Below are positions 1 to 6,221 of a stretch of DNA of 7,335 bases, in pieces. The translations under genes and the position numbers were made by a program. Positions within the stretch are counted from its first letter, which is position 1. Every line of letters starts with the position of its first letter. This DNA comes from Spirochaetia bacterium (GTDB lineage: Bacteria; Spirochaetota; Spirochaetia; Treponematales; Rectinemataceae), in contig JAJTBL010000086.1 in assembly GCA_021286925.1 (NCBI GenBank), forward strand, positions 1 to 7,335, in the 5' to 3' direction. The notes under the pieces were generated by a model, which saw only the letters and a program-made list of their open reading frames with translations, ran no database searches and was not told where the DNA came from.

Positions 1-636
1 TTCATAAGGCGCGGCAAAAGCCAACCCCCCGTAAATCCCAAGTCCGAGAATCGCGGCGCCGAGCACGAAAGTCTGAATCAGCAAAGGCTTTCTGGTTTGC
101 GCCGAGGTTGAAATTTCCAAAACGACCGCTGATGCATAGGCAAGGATGAACGAAAGACCATAGACACCAGTGATATCGGCGATCTGCAAAAAAAGCGGCA
201 ATGATGTCAGCGAATAGGGAATCAAGCCCCAGGGATAGCCCAGAAAGCCAATTGATTTCTGAAATTCAAACACAGTCCATGCTATGGCGAACAGCAGAGG
301 CCGCCGCCACCCGGATGCGCTTCGGACAAGAAAAGCGCCGTACATGGCGCAGACACCATAGACAACAGCGTAGGCGAGGGTGGTCGAACCCAATGTCCAG
401 AAGGCAAAATCCTTGTAAAAAAACAGCCAATATGAAGTGAGCGCATGGTGGAAAGCGCCGAACACCGCTCCGACAGCAAAAGCCTGCCTTTGATTTTCAG
501 CTTTCGCCAGCGCTCCATACAATGGCGCAAGGGCAATGAATCCCAAAAGCCAGACCCCGTAAGGGAAAATTTCGTTGGGCAGCGACAAGGCGCAGAGAGC
601 GGCTGAAAACACAGAAAGCAAAAGCATTCGAATCAT
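1..636 (-). CDS. lnt: Apolipoprotein N-acyltransferase, N-terminal membrane part (partial, runs off left edge)
   Basis: Lnt transfers an acyl chain from phospholipid to the N-terminal cysteine of lipoproteins in the inner membrane. The minus strand is open from the ATG at 636 to base 1 with no stop, giving 212 codons. The translation is strongly hydrophobic, with about seven membrane segments (roughly residues 4-20, 27-44, 52-73, 83-104, 112-128, 155-175, 187-208). Family-like blocks are visible: LGFIALAPLYGAL (31-43), a YWLFF block (69-73), AWTVFEF (119-125), GYPWGLIPYSL (133-143) and QIADITGVYGLSFILA (151-166). The family is usually about 500 residues, so the nitrilase-like domain with the Glu-Lys-Cys triad lies outside the window. 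No good ribosome binding site precedes the ATG at 636. A second in-frame ATG at 627 and a TTG upstream are alternative starts. Identity rests on recalled family motifs, not a search. It sits 233 bases beyond the thiolase and probably has its own promoter. Confidence 0.88.
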   Translation of the reverse strand, partial: MIRMLLLSVFSAALCALSLPNEIFPYGVWLLGFIALAPLYGALAKAENQRQAFAVGAVFGAFHHALTSYWLFFYKDFAFWTLGSTTLAYAVVYGVCAMYGAFLVRSASGWRRPLLFAIAWTVFEFQKSIGFLGYPWGLIPYSLTSLPLFLQIADITGVYGLSFILAYASAVVLEISTSAQTRKPLLIQTFVLGAAILGLGIYGGLAFAAPYE

Positions 637-715
637 GCAAACAGTATGCTGCAAACTCGAAAAAAATGGTAGATGCGGTTGTTTTAAAAAACTCGATTAG
701 CCTTGAAATCAGCTG

Positions 716-752
716 AGCCAATTTCAAAACTTTATTATTTTTGAAATTGGCT
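716..752 (-). other. Hairpin, 14-base perfect arms with 9-base loop, in the lnt leader region
   Basis: AGCCAATTTCAAAA (716-729) pairs perfectly with TTTTGAAATTGGCT (739-752) around a 9-base AT-rich loop. On the minus strand it lies about 80 bases ahead of the lnt start. No run of T follows it directly on that strand, so a classic intrinsic terminator is unlikely. A further ATTTCAA-type segment (703-709 on the plus strand reads TTGAAAT) can compete for the same arm. Confidence 0.65.
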
Positions 753-764
753 TTGCGGTTTCTC

Positions 765-782
765 GCGGTTCTTAAGAACCGC
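765..782. promoter_or_regulatory. Perfect 18-base palindrome, possible dimeric-regulator site
   Basis: GCGGTTCTTAAGAACCGC is a perfect palindrome centred between 773 and 774. The flanks add partial symmetry: GTTTC at 758-762 faces GAAAC at 786-790 across short unpaired spacers, and a second GCGGTT lies at 755-760. Perfect even palindromes of this size fit a site for a dimeric DNA-binding protein, but the regulator and the promoter are unknown. With no loop it would form a poorer RNA hairpin than its neighbours. Confidence 0.4.
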
Positions 783-807
783 TGTGAAACGCGCGCAATT
801 TAACGTT

Positions 808-841
808 GGTCTTTCACAATGCATCTGTATTGTGAAAGACC
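808..841 (-). terminator. Strong hairpin downstream of the thiolase gene, possible end-of-operon structure
   Basis: GGTCTTTCACAAT (808-820) and ATTGTGAAAGACC (829-841) are perfect reverse complements. A C-G pair and a possible G-U pair extend the stem inward to a 4-base loop. On the minus strand it begins 28 bases past the thiolase stop, where a terminator or a 3'-end protecting stem would be expected. No T-run follows (the next bases are AACGTTAAATTG), so it is not a canonical Rho-independent terminator. It may stabilise the 3' end or pause the polymerase. Confidence 0.4.
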
Positions 842-869
842 CTCAGCGTTTTAAAATTGGCTCTGGTTT

Positions 870-2129
870 TTACTTTTTCTTCAAAACCGTAACGCAGTTG
901 GTCACGCTCGACCCGCCGACGTTGAAGGTGACGCCAATGTGCGGTTTCTTTTTGGTCAGTGTCGCGCCAATCGGCTCGCCTATCAGCTGTTTGTAGACAA
1001 GGGCATGCATAGAAACACCGGTTGCGCCGACCGGATGGCCCTTGGCTTTCAAGCCGCCAGAGAGGTTGACCGCGCAGTGTTCATCGTCGCGGGAGAAGCG
1101 GCCTTCAAGATAATCATACCCGGCGTGGCCGTCTGCGGACAGGCCGAGAGCTTCGGTTGTCAGAAGCTGGTTGATGGTAAAGCAGTCATGGACTTCCGCG
1201 ATATCCACATCCTTGATAGTGATTCGGGCTTCTTCAAAAGCTTTGCGCACAGCTTCCTTGCCGGCCATGAGTTCGTGCATGTTCGGCCTGACCGAAATAG
1301 CCAGCCGCTCATTGACATGACCGATACCGGCGATTTGAACGGCTTTTTCCGATTTGGCGATCGCAAGGTCATCACGAACCAGAATGACCGCAGCGGCGCC
1401 ATCGGTAACGAGCGAGCAGTCATGCAGGCGAAGCGGCGCGGCGATGATGGGATTTTTCTCATCGGGCAGGCCGAGAATCGCCTCAGCGGTTGTCAGGCCG
1501 AGCCGATCCGCTACCCCGCCTTTTCCAAAATGCGCCAGCGGATTGTCGATGCCGTTCCGGTAGTTGAGCGCAGAAACCGATGCGAGCATCCGCGCCAACG
1601 CCGCTGGGTCGAGGCCGTAACGGGCAGCATAACCCTTGGCGTATTCAGCGAAAAGGCCGGGGAAGGTATAGCCTTTCGCTCCTTCTTCAGGCCAGTAGGA
1701 ACAGGTAGCAAGGGCGTGCGTGATACCCTTCGTATCAAGAAGGTTCATTTTTTCAACGCCGAGAACCAGGGCAACGCGGGCACGTCCGGACTCAAGCGCA
1801 TAGAGTGCGTTATAAAGGGCGACCGATCCCGAGGAACAGGCGTCTTCACAGCGGTACATGGGCTTGAAACGAAGCGCGTCGGGGGCAATTTCCGGAGCGA
1901 ACGCCGCAAGATGCTCCTGATTGGCGAACAATCCGGGTGCGCAGGAGCCCACCCAGACACCATCGATGTCTTTTGCATCGATTCCAGCGTCGGCAATCGC
2001 TCCCCGTCCGGCTTCCAGCATGAGATCATACAAGGTTTTCAGGTCGGTTATCTCGCCTGTTTCCTTGTTCTTTTTGACAAAATTGCCGAATTGCGTGTTG
2101 TAAGCGCCGACAATACTGACATGAGCCAT
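870..2129 (-). CDS. SCP2-like thiolase family protein (acetyl-CoA acetyltransferase / 3-ketoacyl-CoA thiolase type)
   Basis: A 419-residue protein of the thiolase superfamily. Members cleave a 3-ketoacyl-CoA with CoA, or run the reverse condensation, in the cytoplasm. Visible motifs: the nucleophile region CEDACSSGS (94-102) with Cys98 as likely nucleophile; HDCF (314-317), typical of the SCP2-like branch rather than the NEAG of classical thiolases; and SGGLKAKGHPVGATG (357-371) carrying the conserved GHP. A late Cys412 follows GGSS near the C-terminus. Full length for the branch, which is usually about 390-430. The ATG at 2129 is preceded by GGAGG seven bases away, supporting this start. It is the last gene of the cluster, 68 bases after a hydrolase. 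The DUF35/OB-fold partner often encoded beside such thiolases is absent from this window. Substrate chain length is unknown, and a synthase-like role cannot be excluded. Confidence 0.87.
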   Translation of the reverse strand: MAHVSIVGAYNTQFGNFVKKNKETGEITDLKTLYDLMLEAGRGAIADAGIDAKDIDGVWVGSCAPGLFANQEHLAAFAPEIAPDALRFKPMYRCEDACSSGSVALYNALYALESGRARVALVLGVEKMNLLDTKGITHALATCSYWPEEGAKGYTFPGLFAEYAKGYAARYGLDPAALARMLASVSALNYRNGIDNPLAHFGKGGVADRLGLTTAEAILGLPDEKNPIIAAPLRLHDCSLVTDGAAAVILVRDDLAIAKSEKAVQIAGIGHVNERLAISVRPNMHELMAGKEAVRKAFEEARITIKDVDIAEVHDCFTINQLLTTEALGLSADGHAGYDYLEGRFSRDDEHCAVNLSGGLKAKGHPVGATGVSMHALVYKQLIGEPIGATLTKKKPHIGVTFNVGGSSVTNCVTVLKKK

Positions 2130-2178
2130 ACCTGTTCCTCCACAAACTGCAGATGATTCGAGATTGTTCTATCTCCGT

Positions 2179-2195
2179 GATTTCGTCACGAAATC
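2179..2195 (+). other. Short hairpin with T-rich tail on the plus strand, between hydrolase and thiolase genes
   Basis: GATTTCG (2179-2185) and CGAAATC (2189-2195) form a 7-base stem with a TCA loop, and TTTTATTTTA follows directly on the plus strand. That resembles a weak intrinsic terminator facing against the operon. In the coding direction the hairpin lacks a T tail and lies just after the hydrolase stop (2198-2200). It may be a small intercistronic stem, or chance in AT-rich spacer. Confidence 0.3.
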
Positions 2196-2197
2196 TT

Positions 2198-2971
2198 TTA
2201 TTTTACATTTCTTAAAAAGCTTACAACCAGTTCTCTGAACTGTCCAGGATTTTCCACGATAACCGAATGCCCCGCCGACTCGACAATCCGCAAGTCGCCA
2301 GCGGGATAGGCTTCCGCCGTTTCTCTCGCCATGGCTTCGGTTATGATGTAATCCATTTTCCCCCAAATCACGAGCACCGGTTTTCCATACTCGCCGGTCC
2401 GTTCTGAAATATCGAATTTGCCGAGGGCTTCGGCGTTGCCGATCCAGGCTGGTTCGGCCATTGCCATCGCGTCATCGACGAGCGACTCGAAAAATGCGCT
2501 GTCCTGAAGGGTCGGAACTGTCGCCGCAAGCGCTTTTGAAAGAAAAGCGCGATCCTTGCGCATCATTTCAATGAGCGGATAGCGGTCTTTGGGAGTCAAG
2601 AGGCCGCGAGGCGAAGAAGAATCAACCAAAATCATCGCCCGGGAAAGCTCCGGATATCGGAGCGCTATCGACTGGGCAACAGCTCCGCCCAGCGAATGGC
2701 CGACAAGGACTGGTTTTTCAAGCTTCAATTCCCGGATGAAGCCCGCGACATAGTCGGCATATCGATGGAGATCGACCGGTTCCGGCAAAGCACCTGAGCG
2801 TCCGAAATTCGGCATATCGAGGGCAATGGTTTTATACCCCGGTATTTCCATAACCCGGGAAAACCATCGGCTTGATCCGGTGTTGCCATGGATATAGACA
2901 ATCGGCACACCCTCGCCCGCGACGACATAGAACATCGAAATACCTGCTATCGTTACAAATGAATCCACCAT
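2198..2971 (-). CDS. Alpha/beta-fold hydrolase (downstream copy)
   Basis: A 257-residue single-domain alpha/beta hydrolase with no signal peptide, so probably cytoplasmic. The full catalytic set is visible: oxyanion-hole HGNTG (28-32), DMPNFGRSG (52-60), nucleophile elbow GHSLGG (91-96) with Ser93, acid Asp207 in IWGKMD, and His235 in SAGHS. Residues about 120-185 form a cap region. The general layout resembles the family that includes C-C bond hydrolases of ring-cleavage products (MhpC/BphD), enol-lactonases and esterases, but the cap is too variable to name a substrate. The ATG at 2971 is preceded by GAGGAGGAAG at good spacing. It lies between another hydrolase (78 bases upstream) and a thiolase (68 bases downstream), which suggests a step in acyl or ring-product breakdown. 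The two hydrolases differ in their key motifs, so they are not a recent duplication. Confidence 0.87.
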   Translation of the reverse strand: MVDSFVTIAGISMFYVVAGEGVPIVYIHGNTGSSRWFSRVMEIPGYKTIALDMPNFGRSGALPEPVDLHRYADYVAGFIRELKLEKPVLVGHSLGGAVAQSIALRYPELSRAMILVDSSSPRGLLTPKDRYPLIEMMRKDRAFLSKALAATVPTLQDSAFFESLVDDAMAMAEPAWIGNAEALGKFDISERTGEYGKPVLVIWGKMDYIITEAMARETAEAYPAGDLRIVESAGHSVIVENPGQFRELVVSFLRNVK

Positions 2972-3020
2972 GGTTTGCTTCCTCCTCAGGTTTTAGATTG
3001 AATCGCTCCAGACCGAGTAA

Positions 3021-3050
3021 ATCTCAGTCTCAGCCATTGATTGCTGAGAT
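3021..3050 (-). other. Small intercistronic inverted repeat with two alternative pairings
   Basis: ATCTCAG (3021-3027) or the overlapping TCTCAGC (3028-3034) can each pair over 7 bases with the segment ending at 3050 (CTGAGAT at 3044-3050, GCTGAGA at 3043-3049). It lies immediately after the upstream hydrolase's coding region on the minus strand. No T-run follows, so I do not call it a terminator. Confidence 0.3.
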
Positions 3051-3844
3051 CACCGGGCTGCCAGAAAATTCCTCAGATGCTGCTGTATCAGCGCAGGCTC
3101 TTCAAGGACCGCCGCATGTCCGGCCCCCGGAAGGATGAATAGCTGAGAACCCTTGATGCGCTGTTGTATAATTTTAGAAAACTTGTACGGCTTGAGAATA
3201 TCTTTTTCCCCGACCATGATCAGGGTCGGACACTGGATAGCTGAAAGGGCTTCTGTCAGATTGATTTTCAAAAATGCCTCGCACAAGCGAATGAATCCTT
3301 CAAACCAATCCCTGGGCAGGTTTGCGACGCCGGCTTCCCGTTTAGCGAGCAGTTCCCGGTTTGTGCTGATATAGCCGGGCGAATAATTCCAAGGGAGAAT
3401 GGTGCGATAGAAAAGCCGCGCGTCTTTTTCAGCAGCCAAAATCCAGGAGTCGACAATCGCCTCAAGCAGCGGGTCCGTTTCGGAAACCCCGTCGATAAGC
3501 GTCAGAGAAAGGCACTTTTCAGGATATCGAACGGCAAAAGCCATCGCAACCTCGGCTCCGTATGATGTTCCCACCAGATGAACGCGGGTAATTCCGAGCC
3601 TTTCCATCAGTTCAGCCAGATCCTGTGCGTGCAGATCCAGGCTGTATTCGCCTTCGGGTTTCCCGCTCAAGGTCTGACCGCGCATATCATGGCAGAGACA
3701 GCGGTACTCCCCCTGAAAAGCCTGAACGTAGGGAGCCCAATGCGCAACCGACATCGCGATGCCATTCAAAAAGGCAATCGTTTCGCTGCCCTGACCTGAA
3801 AGCTCGTAATAGAAGCTCACTCCTCGAATTTCAGCAGCCGGCAT
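3050..3844 (-). CDS. Alpha/beta-fold hydrolase (upstream copy)
   Basis: A 264-residue alpha/beta hydrolase, probably cytoplasmic, with no signal peptide. Nucleophile elbow GTSYGA (92-97) places Ser94; Asp215 lies in VGEKD and His243 in GAGHAA, completing a triad. The usual HG oxyanion motif is replaced by LNGIAMS (26-32), with Asn in place of His, a variation also seen in the enol-lactonase-like part of the superfamily (PcaD has an SN pair there). DMRGQTLSGKP (53-63) matches the DxRGxGxS block but reads QTLS where GxS is usual. A cap domain spans about 120-200. The ATG at 3844 follows a purine-rich stretch (GGGGGGAAGGAA). The gene starts 21 bases after livF, so it is most likely co-transcribed with the importer. 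Specific substrate unknown; enol-lactone, ester or C-C bond hydrolysis are all possible. Confidence 0.86.
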   Translation of the reverse strand: MPAAEIRGVSFYYELSGQGSETIAFLNGIAMSVAHWAPYVQAFQGEYRCLCHDMRGQTLSGKPEGEYSLDLHAQDLAELMERLGITRVHLVGTSYGAEVAMAFAVRYPEKCLSLTLIDGVSETDPLLEAIVDSWILAAEKDARLFYRTILPWNYSPGYISTNRELLAKREAGVANLPRDWFEGFIRLCEAFLKINLTEALSAIQCPTLIMVGEKDILKPYKFSKIIQQRIKGSQLFILPGAGHAAVLEEPALIQQHLRNFLAAR

Positions 3845-3865
3845 TTCCTTCCCCCCTTTGTGCCG

Positions 3866-4567
3866 CTACAGTCCCAGATATGATTTCAGCACGTGCGGGT
3901 TGGTCTCAAGCCCTTTGGCTGTATCTTCCAAGACTATTTTGCCGTTTTCCAATACATATCCCCGATCGATGGACTTGAGCGATTCGCGCACATTCTGCTC
4001 GGTAACCAGAATGGATACCGTTTTTTTCAGTTCTTTTAAAACATCGAACACCTCAGCGACAATCGATGGCTGCAAACCCAGCGAGGGCTCATCCAGAATC
4101 AGCAGTTTCGGTTTGGACATGAGCGCACGGGCGATTGCGACCATTCTCTGCTGGCCGCCCGACATGGTGCCCGCCAGCTGTTTTCGGCGTTCTTTCAGAA
4201 TAGGGAAAAGCGCAAACATGGCTTCCATCTGCTCTTGTATTGAGTCTTTGGCGTGAGGGATGTAGACAGCACCCAGCCGCAGATTGTCCTCAACTGACAT
4301 GCCCGGGAAAAGCTCCCGTTCCTGCGGAACCAGCGCGACGCCCTTTCTGGCCATGACATGGGTTTCAAATCCGACGATGCTGGTGCCATCGAGCTCAATC
4401 GAACCTTTCCATGGCTTGTTCATCCCCATGACGGCATTGATCAAAGTGGTTTTCCCCGCTCCGTTCGGGCCGAAAAGCCCCACTGATTCGTTTCCTATTT
4501 CCAGAGAAACTCCGTCGATTACTTTCATTCGGCCATAGCCGCATTCCAGTCCTTGTATCTTGAGCAT
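3866..4567 (-). CDS. livF: Branched-chain amino acid-type ABC transporter ATP-binding protein LivF
   Basis: One of the two ATPases that power the HAAT importer at the cytoplasmic face of the inner membrane. The 233-residue protein has Walker A GPNGAGKTT (33-41), Q-loop Gln82, signature MSGGQ (135-139), and Walker B LLILDE (155-160) followed by PSLGLQP. The H-loop position reads TEQN (189-192), as in LivF proteins, which carry EQN rather than His. RGYVLENGKIVL (202-213) and the C-terminal YLGL are also typical of LivF. Length matches the family (about 230-240). Its ATG (4567-4565) overlaps the livG stop by one base (TGATG), indicating translational coupling. The conserved signature contrasts with the degenerate one in the partner LivG. 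Substrate is undetermined: HAAT importers also carry amides, urea and aromatic acids. Confidence 0.95.
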   Translation of the reverse strand: MLKIQGLECGYGRMKVIDGVSLEIGNESVGLFGPNGAGKTTLINAVMGMNKPWKGSIELDGTSIVGFETHVMARKGVALVPQERELFPGMSVEDNLRLGAVYIPHAKDSIQEQMEAMFALFPILKERRKQLAGTMSGGQQRMVAIARALMSKPKLLILDEPSLGLQPSIVAEVFDVLKELKKTVSILVTEQNVRESLKSIDRGYVLENGKIVLEDTAKGLETNPHVLKSYLGL

Positions 4568-5286
4568 CAGGCAGCTCCTCCCAAGTAGGCTTCAATAACC
4601 CGCGGATTTTTCGAGACTTCTTCATACGGCCCTTCCGCAATGAGTTCTCCCGATTCCAGCACAATGACGCGGTTGGTCAATTCTCTGATGACGCCCATGA
4701 CATGCTCCACCACGCCGACTGCCAATTTCCTTTCCGCCGCAATTTTTTTAACCGTCGCAATCAGATCCTTGGTTTCATCGGAATTGAGCCCTGCCATGAC
4801 TTCATCCAAAAACAGCACTTCAGGCTCGTTGGCAAGCGCTCTCGCGATTTCCATCTTCTTGATTTCCAGAATGGTCAGTTTTGCCGTATCCCGCTCAAGA
4901 TTTGTCAGCCCCATCTCTTCGCAGAGACGCTCGGCCTTTCTGCGGGCTTCTTTCAGGCTGGATCCTTTGGCGAAAATCGAGCCGATCATAACATTTTCAA
5001 TCAGGTTGAGGTTTTCCAAAGGATGAATGAGCTGATAGGTTCTGGCTATGCCAAGCCGCGCTCGCTCGTGCGCGGGCATGTAGGTGATATCGCGGCCATT
5101 GAAGGTTATTGTGCCTTCGCTGGGCATGATGATGCCGGAAACCAGGTTGATGAAGGTGGTTTTTCCGGCTCCGTTCGGGCCGATGATGCCCAGGATTTCG
5201 CCCTGTTCCAGTTTGAAAGAAACATTGTTGACAGCGACAAGCCCCATGAAGCGTCGAGTCAGATTGGCAGTTTCGAGTTTTGTCAT
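4567..5286 (-). CDS. livG: Branched-chain amino acid-type ABC transporter ATP-binding protein LivG
   Basis: The second ATPase of the importer, 239 residues. The open frame extends upstream to 5421, but I choose the ATG at 5286: GGGAGG precedes it by about seven bases, it overlaps the livM stop by four bases (ATGA), and homology-like sequence begins there (MTKLETANLTRRF). The extra 45 residues of the longer frame overlap livM and look like shadow sequence. Walker A GPNGAGKTT (36-44), Q-loop Gln85, Walker B VLFLDE (157-162) with DEVMAGLN, and H-loop His195 (VVEHVM) are intact. The signature position reads LTILEIKKMEIARAL (137-151), where E. coli LivG has LAYGQQRRLEIARC, so the usual Ser/Gly-Gly core is missing. 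I recall LT-type signatures followed by DEVMAGL in other LivG-like proteins, so this is probably a subfamily trait. The C-terminal YLGGAA is typical of LivG. Confidence 0.95.
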   Translation of the reverse strand: MTKLETANLTRRFMGLVAVNNVSFKLEQGEILGIIGPNGAGKTTFINLVSGIIMPSEGTITFNGRDITYMPAHERARLGIARTYQLIHPLENLNLIENVMIGSIFAKGSSLKEARRKAERLCEEMGLTNLERDTAKLTILEIKKMEIARALANEPEVLFLDEVMAGLNSDETKDLIATVKKIAAERKLAVGVVEHVMGVIRELTNRVIVLESGELIAEGPYEEVSKNPRVIEAYLGGAA

Positions 5287-6221
5287 GCTGTCCTCCCCGC
5301 ACGTTTGCCCGTTGTCTGCCGAATCCTGCCAAGGAGTCCGTTCGGCATAAATAAAATGACCAGAATGATGATGATACCGTAGACGACCAGGTGGCCGTAC
5401 GGAATCTTCAGTTTGAGCCATTCAGCGACAAGCCCCAGCAAAATAGCGCCGAATATCGGACCGACTGTGCTGTAGACACCGCCCAGGAGCGCCATGGCGA
5501 GCGGTAGCAGGGTGAAATCTGCGCTGAAAACGGTTTCCGGTGTCGCAAAGCCATAGGATTGCACAAAAATTCCGCCGAGCAGTCCCTGAATAGCCGAAGT
5601 AACGACAAAGGCAACTAAAAGCCACTTGAAAATATCGATACCGGAAGATTTGGCTGATGTTTCATTATTTCGAATCGCAGTCAGGGCGAAATGGATTTTG
5701 CTGTGCTCAAACCAATACGAAGCCGCGATGGCGACTGCCAGCCCTCCGAGCGTCAGCCAATAGAGCTTGCTTGAACTGCCGCCGAAAATGACACCCTGCT
5801 GGATGACAATGCCTTCCGGTCCGCCGGTAAAATCATGCAGATTATGGATGATAATTCTGAAAATTTCGCCCAAAGCCAGCGTGACAATGGAAAAATACAT
5901 GGCTCTAAGACGCAGAATCATGAATCCAATTAAAAATGCCGCAAAACCAGCGACAAAGGCTGCAAAGGGAATGGAAAGCCATGCGGGCATGCCGCCCCGG
6001 ATCATGCCGAGAATGCCGGCGTACGCACCAAGTCCGAACAGACCCGCTATACCGAAGGATATCTGTCCTGAACGGAGCAGCATGTCCCAGGTTATAGCCA
6101 AGGCCATATACATCATGACATTTCGGGCAACCTGCAAGGGATAGTCGCCGGCAAAAAGCGGCAGTGCGATTGCAATAGCACCGGCTGAAAGCGCGATGAT
6201 GCGTGAAAGATTTCGGTTCAC
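5283..6221 (-). CDS. livM: Branched-chain amino acid-type ABC transporter permease LivM
   Basis: One of two membrane channel subunits, 312 residues, with about eight to nine hydrophobic segments (around 7-23, 34-50, 57-77, 80-103, 108-126, 153-171, 199-220, 236-265, 278-293). LivM hallmarks: GQISFGIAGLFGLGAYAG (52-69), LRLRAMYFSIVTLALGEI (103-120), TGGPEGI (132-138), the ATPase-coupling loop AIRNNETSAKSSGID (182-196), LGGVYSTVGPIFGA (246-259) and PNGLLGR (293-299). The start is GTG (6221-6219), supported by GGGAGGAAG just upstream and by a four-base overlap (GTGA) with the livH stop. It overlaps livG by four bases at its end. Length is close to the usual short LivM form, without the long N-terminal extension of the E. 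coli protein. Confidence 0.95.
   Translation of the reverse strand: MNRNLSRIIALSAGAIAIALPLFAGDYPLQVARNVMMYMALAITWDMLLRSGQISFGIAGLFGLGAYAGILGMIRGGMPAWLSIPFAAFVAGFAAFLIGFMILRLRAMYFSIVTLALGEIFRIIIHNLHDFTGGPEGIVIQQGVIFGGSSSKLYWLTLGGLAVAIAASYWFEHSKIHFALTAIRNNETSAKSSGIDIFKWLLVAFVVTSAIQGLLGGIFVQSYGFATPETVFSADFTLLPLAMALLGGVYSTVGPIFGAILLGLVAEWLKLKIPYGHLVVYGIIIILVILFMPNGLLGRIRQTTGKRAGRTA

Larger units (their letters stand above)
715..863. repeat. 149-base intergenic block bounded by 16-base near-perfect inverted repeats
   Basis: The left end GAGCCAATTTCAAAAC (715-730) and the right end GTTTTAAAATTGGCTC (848-863) are reverse complements at 15 of 16 positions. A third copy, TTTTGAAATTGGCT (739-752), lies inside. 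Between the ends are a perfect 18-base palindrome and two long hairpins. The block almost fills the gap between the thiolase stop (870-872) and lnt. No open reading frame inside looks real and I see no target-site duplication. It could be a small non-autonomous mobile element (MITE-like), a dispersed intergenic repeat, or a regulatory region; the sequence alone does not decide. Confidence 0.5.

Noticed and set aside
637..715. Possible lnt promoter
   Set aside because: TTGAAA and CATACT-like hexamers can be found but not at acceptable spacing, so I do not call a promoter.
282..727. Two minus-strand frames of 84 and 76 codons near the left edge
   Set aside because: They are out-of-frame shadows of lnt, whose frame runs open to the window edge and carries the family motifs.
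715..863. CRISPR array
   Set aside because: The repeats are inverted copies of one 14-16 base segment with unequal spacing, and no cas gene is present.
784..996. Plus-strand frame of 70 codons starting in the structured gap
   Set aside because: It runs through the 808-841 hairpin and into the thiolase antisense strand, with no ribosome site or family resemblance.
939..2156. Plus-strand open frame of 405 codons opposite the thiolase gene
   Set aside because: It is the mirror of a gene with clear thiolase motifs, and its own translation shows no recognisable domain. Long antisense frames arise from codon bias.
4702..5382. Plus-strand open frame of 226 codons opposite livG
   Set aside because: It lies opposite an unmistakable ATPase gene, with no ribosome site or domain of its own.
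5287..5421. N-terminal extension of LivG by 45 residues
   Set aside because: It overlaps the livM 3' end, is unlike ABC proteins, and the ATG at 5286 has a good ribosome site and an ATGA overlap.
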